From Bacteroidales bacterium (GTDB lineage: Bacteria; Bacteroidota; Bacteroidia; Bacteroidales; UBA932): a stretch of DNA of 64,000 nt. Positions 43,414-52,822 of the stretch are shown here, one piece after another; position 1 is the stretch's first letter, and every line of letters starts with the position of its first letter. The stretch spans positions 159,578-223,577 of the forward strand of contig JAFRRF010000002.1 of NCBI GenBank assembly GCA_017428245.1, in the 5' to 3' direction. The notes under the pieces are model-generated. The model searched no databases. It had not been told where the DNA came from and worked only from the letters and a program-made list of their open reading frames with translations. A program made the position numbers and the translations under genes.

Positions 43414-44855
43414 AACGACTGATCCTGACCGGCCTCCTGCTCTTTGCCGCGCTGCTGCTTTCCGCGCAGCCCCTGCAGCTGGCCCACGTTTTTTCCGATC
43501 ACGCGGTGCTCCAGCGTGAGACCGCGGCCCCTGTCTGGGGCTGGGGCGAGCCTGGCAAGACCGTGACTGTCACCGCTTCCTGGACCCGGGAAGCCGTCAA
43601 GGCCAAGGTGGCCGACGACGGATCCTGGCGCGTGACCCTCCCGACCGGCGCTGCCGGCGGACCGTATACGCTGACGGTCAAGTCGGGCAAGGAAAGCCTG
43701 ACCGTCTCCGACGTCATGCTCGGCGAGGTCTGGGTATGCAGCGGCCAGTCGAATATGGAGATGCCCATGCGGGGCTTCGGTTTCCAGCAGATCGACGGTT
43801 TCCGGGAGAATCTGCTCGAAGCGGCGGAATATGCCTCCCGCATCCGCGTGCTGAACCTCAAGGCCGATACGACCCACGTTGTGCAGCGCGACATGGATTT
43901 CACTTGGCAGCATACCGACCCCGCCGTGTATGCCGAAACCTCGGCGGTCGCCTACCTTTTCGCCAAACGGCTGACCCGCAATCTCGACGTCCCTGTGGGC
44001 ATCATCGTGAATGCCTGGGGCGGCAGCCGCATCGAGCCGTGGATGACGATGGAAGCGGTGGAGAGCGCCGGAGTATCCGAAGAGGAATTGGCGTACATCA
44101 AGGAACTCCACGAAACGGCGGGTATGTGGCCCAACGGAGTGGCAACCTGCTGGAACGGCCGGGTCGCTCCGATTGCGGGTTATGCTGCCAAGGGATTCCT
44201 CTGGTATCAGGGCTGCTCGAATCTCGGACAGGCCTGCTACGACAAGTTGCAGGCCGCGATGGTGAAACTCTGGCGCGAGGCCTGGGGCAGGGAGGATATG
44301 CCTTTCATCTACGCCCTGCTGGCGCCGCACGACTATGGCCAGCCTGATGCGCGGACGCGTCCCGCTTTTGTGGAAACCCAGATGCACGTGCAGCAGCTCG
44401 TGCCGGATTGCTACGCCGTCTGCCTGGAAACACTGGGTGCGCAGCACACCATCCATCCCTCGCGTAAGCAGGAAGTGGCCGATATGATGGTTCTCCGGGC
44501 CTTGAGCTCCTCCTACGGCGTACCTGTGTATATGCCGGTCGATTACCCGACACCGCGCTCCATCGAATACCTCGACGACGGCCGCGTGAAGATCCTCTTC
44601 AACAATGTCTGGTCGAACCTCCAGTCGATCGAGGACCGCGTGGTCAAGGGCTTCGAACTGGCCGGTGACGACCGCGTGTTCCACCTCGCCGATGCCGAAG
44701 TGGACTGGGACGGTCAGACCGTCTATGTCCGCTGTGACCGGGTTCCCAAGCCGGTGGCGGTCCGCTACAGCTACCGCAATCTGATGGATACCAATCTGCA
44801 GACCTCTTACGGGATTCCCGTTCCTCCGTTCCGTACCGATGACTGGCCTCTTTAA
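43410..44855 (+). CDS. SGNH carbohydrate acetylesterase (sialate O-acetylesterase-like)
   Basis: 481 residues with a signal peptide (MKRLILTGLLLFAALLLSAQ). SASA-type SGNH hydrolase: nucleophile serine in VCSGQSNMEMPM, the Gly/Asn region VGIIVNAWGGSRIEPWM, oxyanion support GFLWYQGCSN, and the late histidine region around TLGAQHTIHPSRKQEVADMM. The family includes sialate O-acetylesterases and, in plant-glycan loci, acetylmannan or acetylxylan esterases. Between mannanase/GH130 and GH43 genes, removal of acetyl groups from glucomannan or xylan is the likely role. Coupled to GH130 by ATGA; the GH43 gene begins 17 bases before its stop. Confidence 0.85.
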   Translation: MKRLILTGLLLFAALLLSAQPLQLAHVFSDHAVLQRETAAPVWGWGEPGKTVTVTASWTREAVKAKVADDGSWRVTLPTGAAGGPYTLTVKSGKESLTVSDVMLGEVWVCSGQSNMEMPMRGFGFQQIDGFRENLLEAAEYASRIRVLNLKADTTHVVQRDMDFTWQHTDPAVYAETSAVAYLFAKRLTRNLDVPVGIIVNAWGGSRIEPWMTMEAVESAGVSEEELAYIKELHETAGMWPNGVATCWNGRVAPIAGYAAKGFLWYQGCSNLGQACYDKLQAAMVKLWREAWGREDMPFIYALLAPHDYGQPDARTRPAFVETQMHVQQLVPDCYAVCLETLGAQHTIHPSRKQEVADMMVLRALSSSYGVPVYMPVDYPTPRSIEYLDDGRVKILFNNVWSNLQSIEDRVVKGFELAGDDRVFHLADAEVDWDGQTVYVRCDRVPKPVAVRYSYRNLMDTNLQTSYGIPVPPFRTDDWPL

Positions 44856-46362
44856 TTTCTTCCTTTCGGGTGTTGCGGCAATCCTGATCAACCCCGTCCT
44901 GCCGGGATTCCACCCCGATCCGTCGGTGGTGGCGGTGGGGAGCGATTACTATCTCGTAAATTCGTCGTTCCACTATTTTCCCGGAGTGCCTGTCTATCAT
45001 AGCCGCGACCTTCAGAATTGGGAACAGATCGGCAACGTATTGGACCGGCCTTCTCAGCTTCCGCTGCACCATGCTACCTCCTGGCAGGGCATCTATGCTC
45101 CGACCATTCGCTACCACGACGGAACGTTCTATATGATCACTACCAACGTGGGCAATGGCGGAAACTTCATGGTAACGGCGAGCGATCCTGCCGGCCCCTG
45201 GTCAGAGCCGCTTTGGCTGGAGCAGCAGGGCATCGACCCGTCGCTGTATTTCGAGGACGGGAAATGCTATATGGTCTCCAATCCCGACGGCGTCATCACT
45301 CTCTGCGAGATCGATCCGGCGACGGGCCGGACGCTGAGCCCTTCGAAAGCGCTCTGGACGGGCACAGGCGGCCGCTATCCGGAAGGACCTCATATCTACA
45401 GACACGACGGCTGGTACTACCTGCTGATTTCGGAAGGCGGTACGGAACTGGCTCACAAGCTGACCGTAGCGCGCAGCCGCGATATTTACGGCCCATACGA
45501 GTCCAATCCCGCCAATCCCATCTTTACGCACTGTTCCGCCGCCGGCCAGAGCAGCAATATACAGGGTACCGGCCACGGCGATTTCTTCCAGGCGGCCGAC
45601 GGCTCCTGGTGGACCGTCTTTCTTGCCTATCGCCGTTATGGCGGCGACTTCCATCATCTGGGCCGCGAGACCTTCCTGGCTCCCGTGACCTGGTCGGGCG
45701 GCTGGCCCGTGGTCAACGACGGCAAACCCGTCGCCGAACAGATGCGCCTCACGCTGCCGGAACAGCCGGCTCCCCGGTCTTCCCGCGACCGTCACTATGC
45801 GTTCTCCGGCCTGGAAGCCGGATCCTGTCCTTCCAAAGCCCTCGGACACGAGTGGATGCATATTCAGGAGCCGGTGCCGGCCAATTATGCCTTCAACGGC
45901 GGAAAACTGCTTCTCAAGGGGACGGGCGGCGGTCTGGGCGATGACAGTTGGAATCCCACGGCATTGTTGCGCCGGCAGGAAGCGGCCAGGGCATATTTCG
46001 AGACCCGCGTGACGCTTCGCAACGGGGAAGGCGGTCTTGCCCTCTATCAGATTTCCGGCGGCTACGCGACATTCTCCCTGCGGCGGCGGGGCGGATCGAC
46101 AGAGGCTGTGGTCCATTTCCGGATACGCGGTCTTTCGCACGAGGCGGCCGTGATACGGCTCCGTGGAAATGCTGCAAAACTGGCCGTTCTGGCCAGGGAA
46201 GATCACTATGAATTCCTGCTCGACGGCCGGGAAATCGCACGTCTGGACACGCCCTTGCTCAGCACGGAAGTGGTTGGTGGCTTTACGGGTGTGACCGTGG
46301 GAATGTACTGTGCCGAAGGAACGGCTGAATTCGATTATTTTGATTATACTGAAACCGACTGA
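44839..46362 (+). CDS. GH43 beta-xylosidase/arabinofuranosidase-type enzyme
   Basis: 507 residues. Five-blade GH43 propeller with the catalytic base in NPVLPGFHPDPSVV, the central Asp in YAPTIRYHDG, and the acid in RYPEGPHIYRHDGWYYLL; a concanavalin-like C-terminal beta-sandwich domain follows (about residues 315-505). This layout is usual in xylosidase/arabinofuranosidase subfamilies with a C2-type domain. The N-terminus (MTGLFNFFLSGVAAILI) is a short hydrophobic stretch lacking a convincing signal peptide, so localisation is unclear. Specificity for xylose or arabinose cannot be told; neighbouring xylose genes suggest xylose release. Confidence 0.87.
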   Translation: MTGLFNFFLSGVAAILINPVLPGFHPDPSVVAVGSDYYLVNSSFHYFPGVPVYHSRDLQNWEQIGNVLDRPSQLPLHHATSWQGIYAPTIRYHDGTFYMITTNVGNGGNFMVTASDPAGPWSEPLWLEQQGIDPSLYFEDGKCYMVSNPDGVITLCEIDPATGRTLSPSKALWTGTGGRYPEGPHIYRHDGWYYLLISEGGTELAHKLTVARSRDIYGPYESNPANPIFTHCSAAGQSSNIQGTGHGDFFQAADGSWWTVFLAYRRYGGDFHHLGRETFLAPVTWSGGWPVVNDGKPVAEQMRLTLPEQPAPRSSRDRHYAFSGLEAGSCPSKALGHEWMHIQEPVPANYAFNGGKLLLKGTGGGLGDDSWNPTALLRRQEAARAYFETRVTLRNGEGGLALYQISGGYATFSLRRRGGSTEAVVHFRIRGLSHEAAVIRLRGNAAKLAVLAREDHYEFLLDGREIARLDTPLLSTEVVGGFTGVTVGMYCAEGTAEFDYFDYTETD

Positions 46363-46364
46363 TT

Positions 46365-49151
46365 ATGAAAAAGGCTCTCTTCTTCTTGCTGTTTCCCCTT
46401 CTTCTGGTATCTTGCCAGCGGGCTTTTACCGTGAAAGGCGACCAGGTTCTCGTTCCCTGTAAGGATGCGACGATCCGGCTGCAGGTCGTCGCTCCCGATA
46501 TCGTCCGGATTTCCGCCGTGCCCGGCGAGCGGTTCAACGACCGTCAGAGTCTGGCCGTGGTTCCGCAGGCCGGCTGCCGCGATTTCGAGGTGACGGAGGC
46601 CGGCGGCAAGGTGCGGCTGGCGACCGACAGCCTGATCGTGGAAATCTACAAGACTTCGGCCACCGTGAATCTCTTCCGGGGCGACGGTACGCCGCTCCTG
46701 CAGGAAGGAGGTTTTACCTTCGTGCCCGTCGAGGTGGAAGGGAAGAAGGCCTGGTCGGTCCGCACGTGCTTCGAGACCGATCCGGAAGAATCGTTCTACG
46801 GTCTCGGCCAGCACCAGGCCGGCGAATTCGACCACAAGGGGCGGAACGAAGAACTCTTCCAGTACAACACCAAGGTGAGCGTTCCCTTCGTCGTTTCGAC
46901 GCGCGGTTATGGCTTGCTTTTCGATGCCTATTCGCTGTCGCGCTGGGGCAATCCCGCGCCTTACCGCCAGCTGGGCGAAGCCTTCAAACTTTACGATAAG
47001 GACGGCGTGGAAGGTGCCCTGACCGGTACCTATATGCCCGTCCAGGGCGAGCCGCTGGTCCAGCGGGAAGATTCCCTCTATTACGAGAACGAGGCCTTGA
47101 TCCAGAATCTGCCCAAGGTCAAGCTCAATGGGGCCAAGGTGGTCTATGAGGGCTGGATCGAGGCGCCCGAGACGGGCGACTACGATTTCATCCAGTATTA
47201 TGCCGGCTTCCAGCAGACTTCGGTCGGCGGGAAGGAGATGATGTCGCGCCGCTGGCGCCCGGCCTGGAACCCCAACAGCTACAAGTTCACGGCCCATCTG
47301 GAGAAGGGCGTCCGCACGCCCGTCCGCATCGAATGGGAGCCTGACGGTGACGTGTCGTATTTCGGCCTTCGCGTGGCCGCCCTGCAGACGGCGGAAGAGA
47401 AGCAGCAATTCAGCTTCTGGAGCGAATTCGAACCGTATGCCGACTTCTATTTCGTGACGGGCGATGGCTATGACGAAGTGATCCGCGGCTACCGCACCCT
47501 GACCGGCAAGGCGCCGGTGATGCCCAAATGGGTGATGGGCTTCTGGCAGAGCCGCGAACGCTACTCTACGCAGGAGGAGGTGGTCCGCACGCTCGCCGAG
47601 TTCCGCCGCCGCCACATCCCCGTCGACAACATCGTCCAGGACTGGCAGTACTGGAAAGACGACCAGTGGGGGAGCCACGAGTTCGACGAGACCCGTTATC
47701 CCGACCCGGAGAAGATGATGGACGACGTCCACGCGATGCACGGCCGCTTCATGATCAGCGTCTGGCCGAAGTTCTATACCAATACCGACAACTATCAGGA
47801 ACTAAAGGCGGCCGGTTACGCCTATACGCACGCCGAAGACACCGGCCTGGTGGACTGGCTGGGCCACAGGCAGACGTTCTATGACGCCTATGCGCAAGGC
47901 GGCCGTGAGATGTTCTGGCGCCAGATCGACGAGGACCTCTATAGCAAATACGGCCGCAAGGTCGACGCCTGGTGGATGGACGCCAGCGAGCCGAACCTGC
48001 GCGACTGCCTTCCGATGGATTATTTCAAGTGGCTCATCACGCCGACGGCGCTGGGCCCTTCCACCGAATATCTGAACGCCTATTCCATCGTCAATGCCGA
48101 CGCGATCTACAACGGGCAGCGCGGCGTGGATCCCGACAAGCGCGTGTTCCTGCTTACCCGGAGCGGCTTCGCCGGCCTGCAGCGCTACAGCACGGCCACG
48201 TGGAGCGGCGATATCGGCACTTCGTGGACCGATATGCGGATGCAGATGGCTGCCGGCCTGAACTATTCGATGAGCGGCATTCCGTTCTGGGGCATGGATA
48301 TCGGCGGTTTCTCGGTGATGAGCAAATTCTACGACACGAAGAACCTCCCCGAATGGCGGGAACTCCAGACGCGCTGGCACCAGTTCGGCACTTTCGTTCC
48401 GCTCTTCCGCACCCACGGCCAGTGGCCGCAGCGCGAACTCTGGAACATCGCGCCGCAGGGTTCGGCCACGTATGAGAGCATTCTCTGGTATATGCAGCTG
48501 CGCTACCGGCTGATGCCGTATCTCTATTCTCTTACTGGCGCCGTCTATCTCGACGATTATACGATCCTTCGCGGCCTTCCGATGGATTTCCCCGACGATC
48601 CCGCCGTTCGCGACCTGTCCGACCAGTGGCTTTTCGGTCCGGCGCTGATGCCGTGTCCGGTAAGCGAGTACAAGGCCCGCATCCGGAGCGTCTATTTCCC
48701 GGCGGGCGGATGGTATGATTTCTACAGCGGCGATTATTATACGGGCGGCATTCGCCGCACGGTCCCGGCGCCGTACGAGCGGATGCCTCTCTTCGTGCGG
48801 GCGGGTTCGGTCATTCCGTTCGGTCCCGCGATGGAATGGTCCGACCAGAAACCGGCCGATGCCATCCGGCTATTCGTCTATGCCGGCGCCGATGCCGACT
48901 TCACGCTGTACGAGGACGACGGCCTGACCTATGCATACGAGCAGGGTGCTTTCAGCAAGATTCCGATCCACTGGGACGATGCGGCACGCACGCTGACGAT
49001 CGGCGACCGGGAAGGCTCTTTCCCGGGTATGCCTGAGCGTCGGACTTTCTACGTGATCGTCGTGGATCCGGCCCATCCGCACGGCTATGACCCCGATGCC
49101 AAAGGAACGGTTTGCGACTATCAGGGGAAAACCGTAACTTTAAATCTTTAA
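46365..49151 (+). CDS. GH31 alpha-xylosidase with PA14 insert, lipoprotein
   Basis: 928 residues, lipoprotein signal (LLLVSCQ). N-terminal GH31 beta-domain, a PA14 insert (about residues 225-345: VVYEGWIEAPETGDYDF, then RIEWEPDGDVSYFGLR), and the (beta/alpha)8 barrel with nucleophile Asp539 in WWMDASEPN and acid/base Asp616 in WSGDIGTSW. A PA14 insert in this place is typical of xyloglucan-specific GH31 alpha-xylosidases, which remove alpha-1,6-xylose from xyloglucan oligosaccharides. It supplies xylose to the xylA/xylB genes downstream. It follows the GH43 gene by 2 bases and is separated from the GH2 gene by repeat element B. Confidence 0.93.
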   Translation: MKKALFFLLFPLLLVSCQRAFTVKGDQVLVPCKDATIRLQVVAPDIVRISAVPGERFNDRQSLAVVPQAGCRDFEVTEAGGKVRLATDSLIVEIYKTSATVNLFRGDGTPLLQEGGFTFVPVEVEGKKAWSVRTCFETDPEESFYGLGQHQAGEFDHKGRNEELFQYNTKVSVPFVVSTRGYGLLFDAYSLSRWGNPAPYRQLGEAFKLYDKDGVEGALTGTYMPVQGEPLVQREDSLYYENEALIQNLPKVKLNGAKVVYEGWIEAPETGDYDFIQYYAGFQQTSVGGKEMMSRRWRPAWNPNSYKFTAHLEKGVRTPVRIEWEPDGDVSYFGLRVAALQTAEEKQQFSFWSEFEPYADFYFVTGDGYDEVIRGYRTLTGKAPVMPKWVMGFWQSRERYSTQEEVVRTLAEFRRRHIPVDNIVQDWQYWKDDQWGSHEFDETRYPDPEKMMDDVHAMHGRFMISVWPKFYTNTDNYQELKAAGYAYTHAEDTGLVDWLGHRQTFYDAYAQGGREMFWRQIDEDLYSKYGRKVDAWWMDASEPNLRDCLPMDYFKWLITPTALGPSTEYLNAYSIVNADAIYNGQRGVDPDKRVFLLTRSGFAGLQRYSTATWSGDIGTSWTDMRMQMAAGLNYSMSGIPFWGMDIGGFSVMSKFYDTKNLPEWRELQTRWHQFGTFVPLFRTHGQWPQRELWNIAPQGSATYESILWYMQLRYRLMPYLYSLTGAVYLDDYTILRGLPMDFPDDPAVRDLSDQWLFGPALMPCPVSEYKARIRSVYFPAGGWYDFYSGDYYTGGIRRTVPAPYERMPLFVRAGSVIPFGPAMEWSDQKPADAIRLFVYAGADADFTLYEDDGLTYAYEQGAFSKIPIHWDDAARTLTIGDREGSFPGMPERRTFYVIVVDPAHPHGYDPDAKGTVCDYQGKTVTLNL

Positions 49152-49155
49152 TACT

Positions 49156-51381
49156 ATGAGAAAGGATAACCATATTCCATTTCAGAAGCGTCTGCGCCCA
49201 CGCAGCCGTGAGTGGGAGGGGCCCGAAACCGGCTCGCCGGTTTTGGGAGGGATAGGCCCCGGAGGGGCCGTACTTTGGAAATGGAATATGGTTATCCTTT
49301 TCATCTTCATTTCATCTCTATCGGTTTCCGCCCAGGAGCTTTTGTTTGACGACGGGTGGAAATTCGCTTTCGGCAATGCATCGTCGCCGCAGAAGGATTT
49401 CGGACGCGGGACGGAGTATTTCAACTACTACACCAAAGCCGCTTCGATCCATAATGCGGGCCCGTACGCCCTGGACTTCGATGACTCTTCCTGGAAAGAT
49501 GTGCAGTTGCCGCACGATTGGGTGGTGGACCTTCCATTTGCTGCGGAAGCGTCGCACAGCCACGGCTACAAGACTGTGGGCTGGCAGTGGCCCGAGACCA
49601 GCGTGGGCTGGTACCGCAAGCATTTTACCGTTCCCGCCGATGCGCTCGGAAAACCGGTCTCCCTCCGTTTCGACGGCATTTTCCGCGATTCGGAGATCTG
49701 GGTGAACGGCTTCTGGCTGGGCGGCGAGAAGAGCGGCTATGCGACGGCGACCTACAATATCGCCGAATACCTGAATTACGGCGGCGACAATGTGGTGACG
49801 GTCCGTGTCGATGCCACGTTCGAGGAAGGCTGGTTCTACGAGGGGGCCGGCATCTACCGCCACGTGTGGCTGACGGTGGGCGAATCGACCGAAAAGCCGC
49901 GTCTGCACCTCCCGAAAATTGAAATCGATCCGGACCGCGGCATCCTGCTCGACGGCCAGGTCATCCGCCTGCGCGGTGCGAACGTCCATCAGGACGCCGC
50001 CGGCGTGGGTGCTGCCATTCCCGACGCGCTCTGGGTGTGGCGCATCAAACAGTTGAAAAAGTACGGCTTCAACGCCATCCGCACTTCGCACAATCCCGTT
50101 TCGCCCGCCCTGCTTGATATCTGTGACAGCCTTGGGATGTATGTCCTGGAAGAGACACGCCTGATGGGCACCAACGAGGCGCAGCTGGAGCCCCTGCGCA
50201 AGATGATCGAGCGTGACCGGCATCACCCCTGCATCATCCTCTGGGGCATCGGCAACGAAGAGTGGGGGATCGAGTGGAATGAGAAGGGCGAGCGCATCGC
50301 CCGTACGATGACGGAATTCTGCCACGGCATCGATCCCACGCGTCCCGTGGTTGTGGCTACCAGCAGCGGCCCGGAAATCATCAAGGGGACTGATGTCGCC
50401 GGCTACAATTATATCCTGCAGAACCCGGTCGACAAGCACCGGGCCGACTATCCCGGCCGCGTGGCCCTGGGCACCGAGGAAACCTCGGGCTGCGGCACAC
50501 GCGGTGTCTATTACGACGATGTAGAGAACGGCCGAATGGCGGCCATCAACCGGAGCCCGCAGGGGCCCGACAGCTTGTATAACTGCATCGAACGGGGCTG
50601 GCAGTTCTATGATGCCCGTCCCTGGCTCGCCGGCCTGTTCTACTGGACGGGATTCGATTATCGGGGTGAGCCCAATCCGCTGAAATATCCGGCTACGGGC
50701 TCGGAATTCGGCATCCTTGACTATTGCGGTTTCCCGAAGGACGAGGCGTATTATCTGCAGTCCTGGTGGACTGAGGAGCCGGTGCTGCATATCCTGCCGC
50801 ACTGGAATCTGGTGGGCCATGAGGGAGAGAAGGTCTCCGTCTGGGTCTATAGCAACTGTGACGAGGTGGCGCTCAGCGTCAACGGAAAAAGTCTCGGCCG
50901 GAAAAAGATGCCCCGAGGCGGGCATCTGGAATGGACGGCCGTCTATCAGCCGGGCCGCGTCCGTGCGGTCGGTTACAAGAACGGCCGGAAAGTGATGGAC
51001 AAGACCGTCCGGACGACCGGTGCGCCCGTCGCGCTGCATGCGGCCGCCGACCGTGGAAATATTTGTGCGGACGGCCGCGACCTGGCTGTCGTGACCCTTT
51101 CCGTTCTGGATGCCCGGGGAGATTTTGTCCCGACGGCCTGCCTGCCCGTGAACCTCACGGTCGAAGGTCCGGGGCGCATCCTGGGCTGCGGAAACGGCGA
51201 CCCGGCTTTCCGCGCCGCTGAGCGGCCGGCAGATCCCGCCGCCCGATCCTTTACCATCGATACTTTCAGCGGACTGGCCCAGATACTCATCCAGAGTACG
51301 GGCGAGCCCGGCGACATACTTCTTACCCTAAAATCTGAACCATGTACTTACTCGGTTACGATATCGGCAGTTCGTCCGTAA
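49156..51381 (+). CDS. GH2 beta-galactosidase-type enzyme lacking the Ig-like domain; palindromic element in its 5' end
   Basis: 741 residues if read from ATG 49156, four bases after the GH31 stop. The first 42 codons after MRK are repeat element B; ATG 49288 (MVILFIFISSLSVSAQE) is the alternative start. A sugar-binding jelly roll (DGWKFAFGN; PHDWVVDLPF; GWYRKHFTV; GIYRHVWL) passes almost directly into the catalytic barrel (GILLDGQVIRLRGANVHQD). About 110 residues of the usual second, Ig-like domain are missing. The acid/base Glu is in GIGNEEWG and the nucleophile region is GTEETSGCGTRGVYY; a C-terminal GH2 domain follows. Xyloglucan side-chain galactose removal is a reasonable role. Its 3' end overlaps xylB by 40 bases. 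Confidence 0.85.
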   Translation: MRKDNHIPFQKRLRPRSREWEGPETGSPVLGGIGPGGAVLWKWNMVILFIFISSLSVSAQELLFDDGWKFAFGNASSPQKDFGRGTEYFNYYTKAASIHNAGPYALDFDDSSWKDVQLPHDWVVDLPFAAEASHSHGYKTVGWQWPETSVGWYRKHFTVPADALGKPVSLRFDGIFRDSEIWVNGFWLGGEKSGYATATYNIAEYLNYGGDNVVTVRVDATFEEGWFYEGAGIYRHVWLTVGESTEKPRLHLPKIEIDPDRGILLDGQVIRLRGANVHQDAAGVGAAIPDALWVWRIKQLKKYGFNAIRTSHNPVSPALLDICDSLGMYVLEETRLMGTNEAQLEPLRKMIERDRHHPCIILWGIGNEEWGIEWNEKGERIARTMTEFCHGIDPTRPVVVATSSGPEIIKGTDVAGYNYILQNPVDKHRADYPGRVALGTEETSGCGTRGVYYDDVENGRMAAINRSPQGPDSLYNCIERGWQFYDARPWLAGLFYWTGFDYRGEPNPLKYPATGSEFGILDYCGFPKDEAYYLQSWWTEEPVLHILPHWNLVGHEGEKVSVWVYSNCDEVALSVNGKSLGRKKMPRGGHLEWTAVYQPGRVRAVGYKNGRKVMDKTVRTTGAPVALHAAADRGNICADGRDLAVVTLSVLDARGDFVPTACLPVNLTVEGPGRILGCGNGDPAFRAAERPADPAARSFTIDTFSGLAQILIQSTGEPGDILLTLKSEPCTYSVTISAVRP
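49161..49300. repeat. Structured palindromic element, copy B
   Basis: Perfect 22-bp outer arms (49161-49182 and 49279-49300). Inside lie the 36-base conserved box (49189-49224), a variable hairpin (AAACCGGC/GCCGGTTT), and the 28-base right box (49245-49272) containing the stem GGCCCC/GGGGCC. The boxes are identical to copy C. It overlaps the start region of the GH2 gene, and the frame stays open through it. Confidence 0.9.
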
Positions 51382-52817
51382 AGGCATCCCTGGTGGAGGC
51401 TGCCGGCGGACGATGTGTCGCCTCGGCCTTCTACCCGAAAAGCGAGGCCCCGATCCGCTCCGAGCGGCCCGGCTGGGCCGAACAGGATCCTGCGCAGTGG
51501 CTTTCCTGCCTGAAGGAAGCGACGCGGGACGTGCTCGCGCAGGCCGGTCACATCGACAGGAAAGACATCAAAGCCATCGGCATCTCCTATCAGATGCACG
51601 GACTGGTGTGTGTCGACAAAGACCTGAACGTGCTCAGACCTTCCATTATCTGGTGTGATTCGCGCGCCGTCCCGTACGGCCGCCGGGCTTTTGAGGCGCT
51701 GGGAGAGGACTGGTGCCTGGAGCACCTGCTCAACTCGCCCGGCAATTTCACCGCCGCCAAACTCGCGTGGGTGAAGGAGAACGAACCCCGGCTGTATGCC
51801 CGTATCCGGAAAGTGATGCTTCCGGGCGACTATGTCGCCGCCTGGCTCACCGGCACGGTCTGTACGACTGTCAGCGGCCTTTCGGAAGGCATTTTCTGGG
51901 ATTTCAGGGAAAACAGGCCGTCTTCCCGTCTGCTGGATTTCTTCGGCTTCGATGAATCCGTGCTGCCGGAAATCCGGCCCACCTTCGGCGTGCAGGGCTG
52001 CCTGACGGGTGCCGCCGCACGGGAGCTGGGCCTGCAGGAAGGGACGCCGGTCACCTACCGGGCCGGTGACCAGCCCAATAACGCGCTGAGCCTGGGTGTT
52101 CTCAACCCCGGCCAGATCGCTTCCACGGCGGGAACGTCCGGTGTGGTCTATGGCGTCATCGGGCAGGTTGCGCACGATCCGCTTTCACGCGTGAATCCTT
52201 TCGCCCACGTGAACCACACTGCGGAAACGCCCCGCCTGGGTGTCCTTCTTTGCATCAACGGCACGGGCATCCTGAACGCCTGGATGCGTCGCACCGTCGC
52301 CCCGGAAGGCCTGGGCTATGCGGAAATGAACGATCTGGCGGCAGGCGTTCCCATAGGCAGTGACGGAATCTCCATCCTCCCGTTCGGCAACGGGGCGGAA
52401 CGGATGCTGTGCAACCGCGACACGGGATGCAGTATCCATGGCGTGAACTTCAACCGGCACGGCAGGGCGCATCTGCTGCGGGCTGCGCAGGAAGGCATCG
52501 TTTTCTCTTTCTGCTATGGCATCGAGATCATGCAGGAAATGGGCCTTCAGGTCGACCGCATCCACGCCGGGCGAGCGAACCTCTTCCTTTCCCCGCTTTT
52601 CCGCCGGACGCTGGCCGGAACTTCCGGCGCCACCATCGAATTGTTCGACACCGACGGCTCCGTCGGCGCTGCACGCGGTGCCGGTATCGGCGCCGGCATC
52701 TACCGCTCCGCGGAGGAGGCCTTCTCCTCGCTGGAACGTCTTGCCGTCATCGAACCGGAAGACCGGGAAGCATATATCGCTGCGTATGAACGTTGGAAAT
52801 CATATTTAAATCAATAA
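51342..52817 (+). CDS. xylB: Xylulokinase
   Basis: 491 residues, FGGY carbohydrate kinase. N-terminal ATPase lobe starts [19 protein letters not shown] (phosphate-1 loop), with [12 protein letters not shown] and IIWCDSRA as xylulose-contact segments typical of XylB. The catalytic Asp is in [14 protein letters not shown] and phosphate-2 in [11 protein letters not shown]. It phosphorylates D-xylulose to xylulose 5-phosphate for the pentose phosphate pathway. Starts 40 bases inside the GH2 gene; xylA follows 5 bases after its stop. Specificity assignment rests on the immediate xylA and xylose-porter neighbours. Confidence 0.94.
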   Translation: MYLLGYDIGSSSVKASLVEAAGGRCVASAFYPKSEAPIRSERPGWAEQDPAQWLSCLKEATRDVLAQAGHIDRKDIKAIGISYQMHGLVCVDKDLNVLRPSIIWCDSRAVPYGRRAFEALGEDWCLEHLLNSPGNFTAAKLAWVKENEPRLYARIRKVMLPGDYVAAWLTGTVCTTVSGLSEGIFWDFRENRPSSRLLDFFGFDESVLPEIRPTFGVQGCLTGAAARELGLQEGTPVTYRAGDQPNNALSLGVLNPGQIASTAGTSGVVYGVIGQVAHDPLSRVNPFAHVNHTAETPRLGVLLCINGTGILNAWMRRTVAPEGLGYAEMNDLAAGVPIGSDGISILPFGNGAERMLCNRDTGCSIHGVNFNRHGRAHLLRAAQEGIVFSFCYGIEIMQEMGLQVDRIHAGRANLFLSPLFRRTLAGTSGATIELFDTDGSVGAARGAGIGAGIYRSAEEAFSSLERLAVIEPEDREAYIAAYERWKSYLNQ

Positions 52818-52822
52818 TCACC

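Noticed and set aside
51342..51381. The 40-base overlap of GH2 and xylB as evidence of a frameshift in GH2.
   Set aside because: The GH2 C-terminal domain reads cleanly to its stop and xylB has its normal N-terminus at 51342; overlaps are common along this operon.
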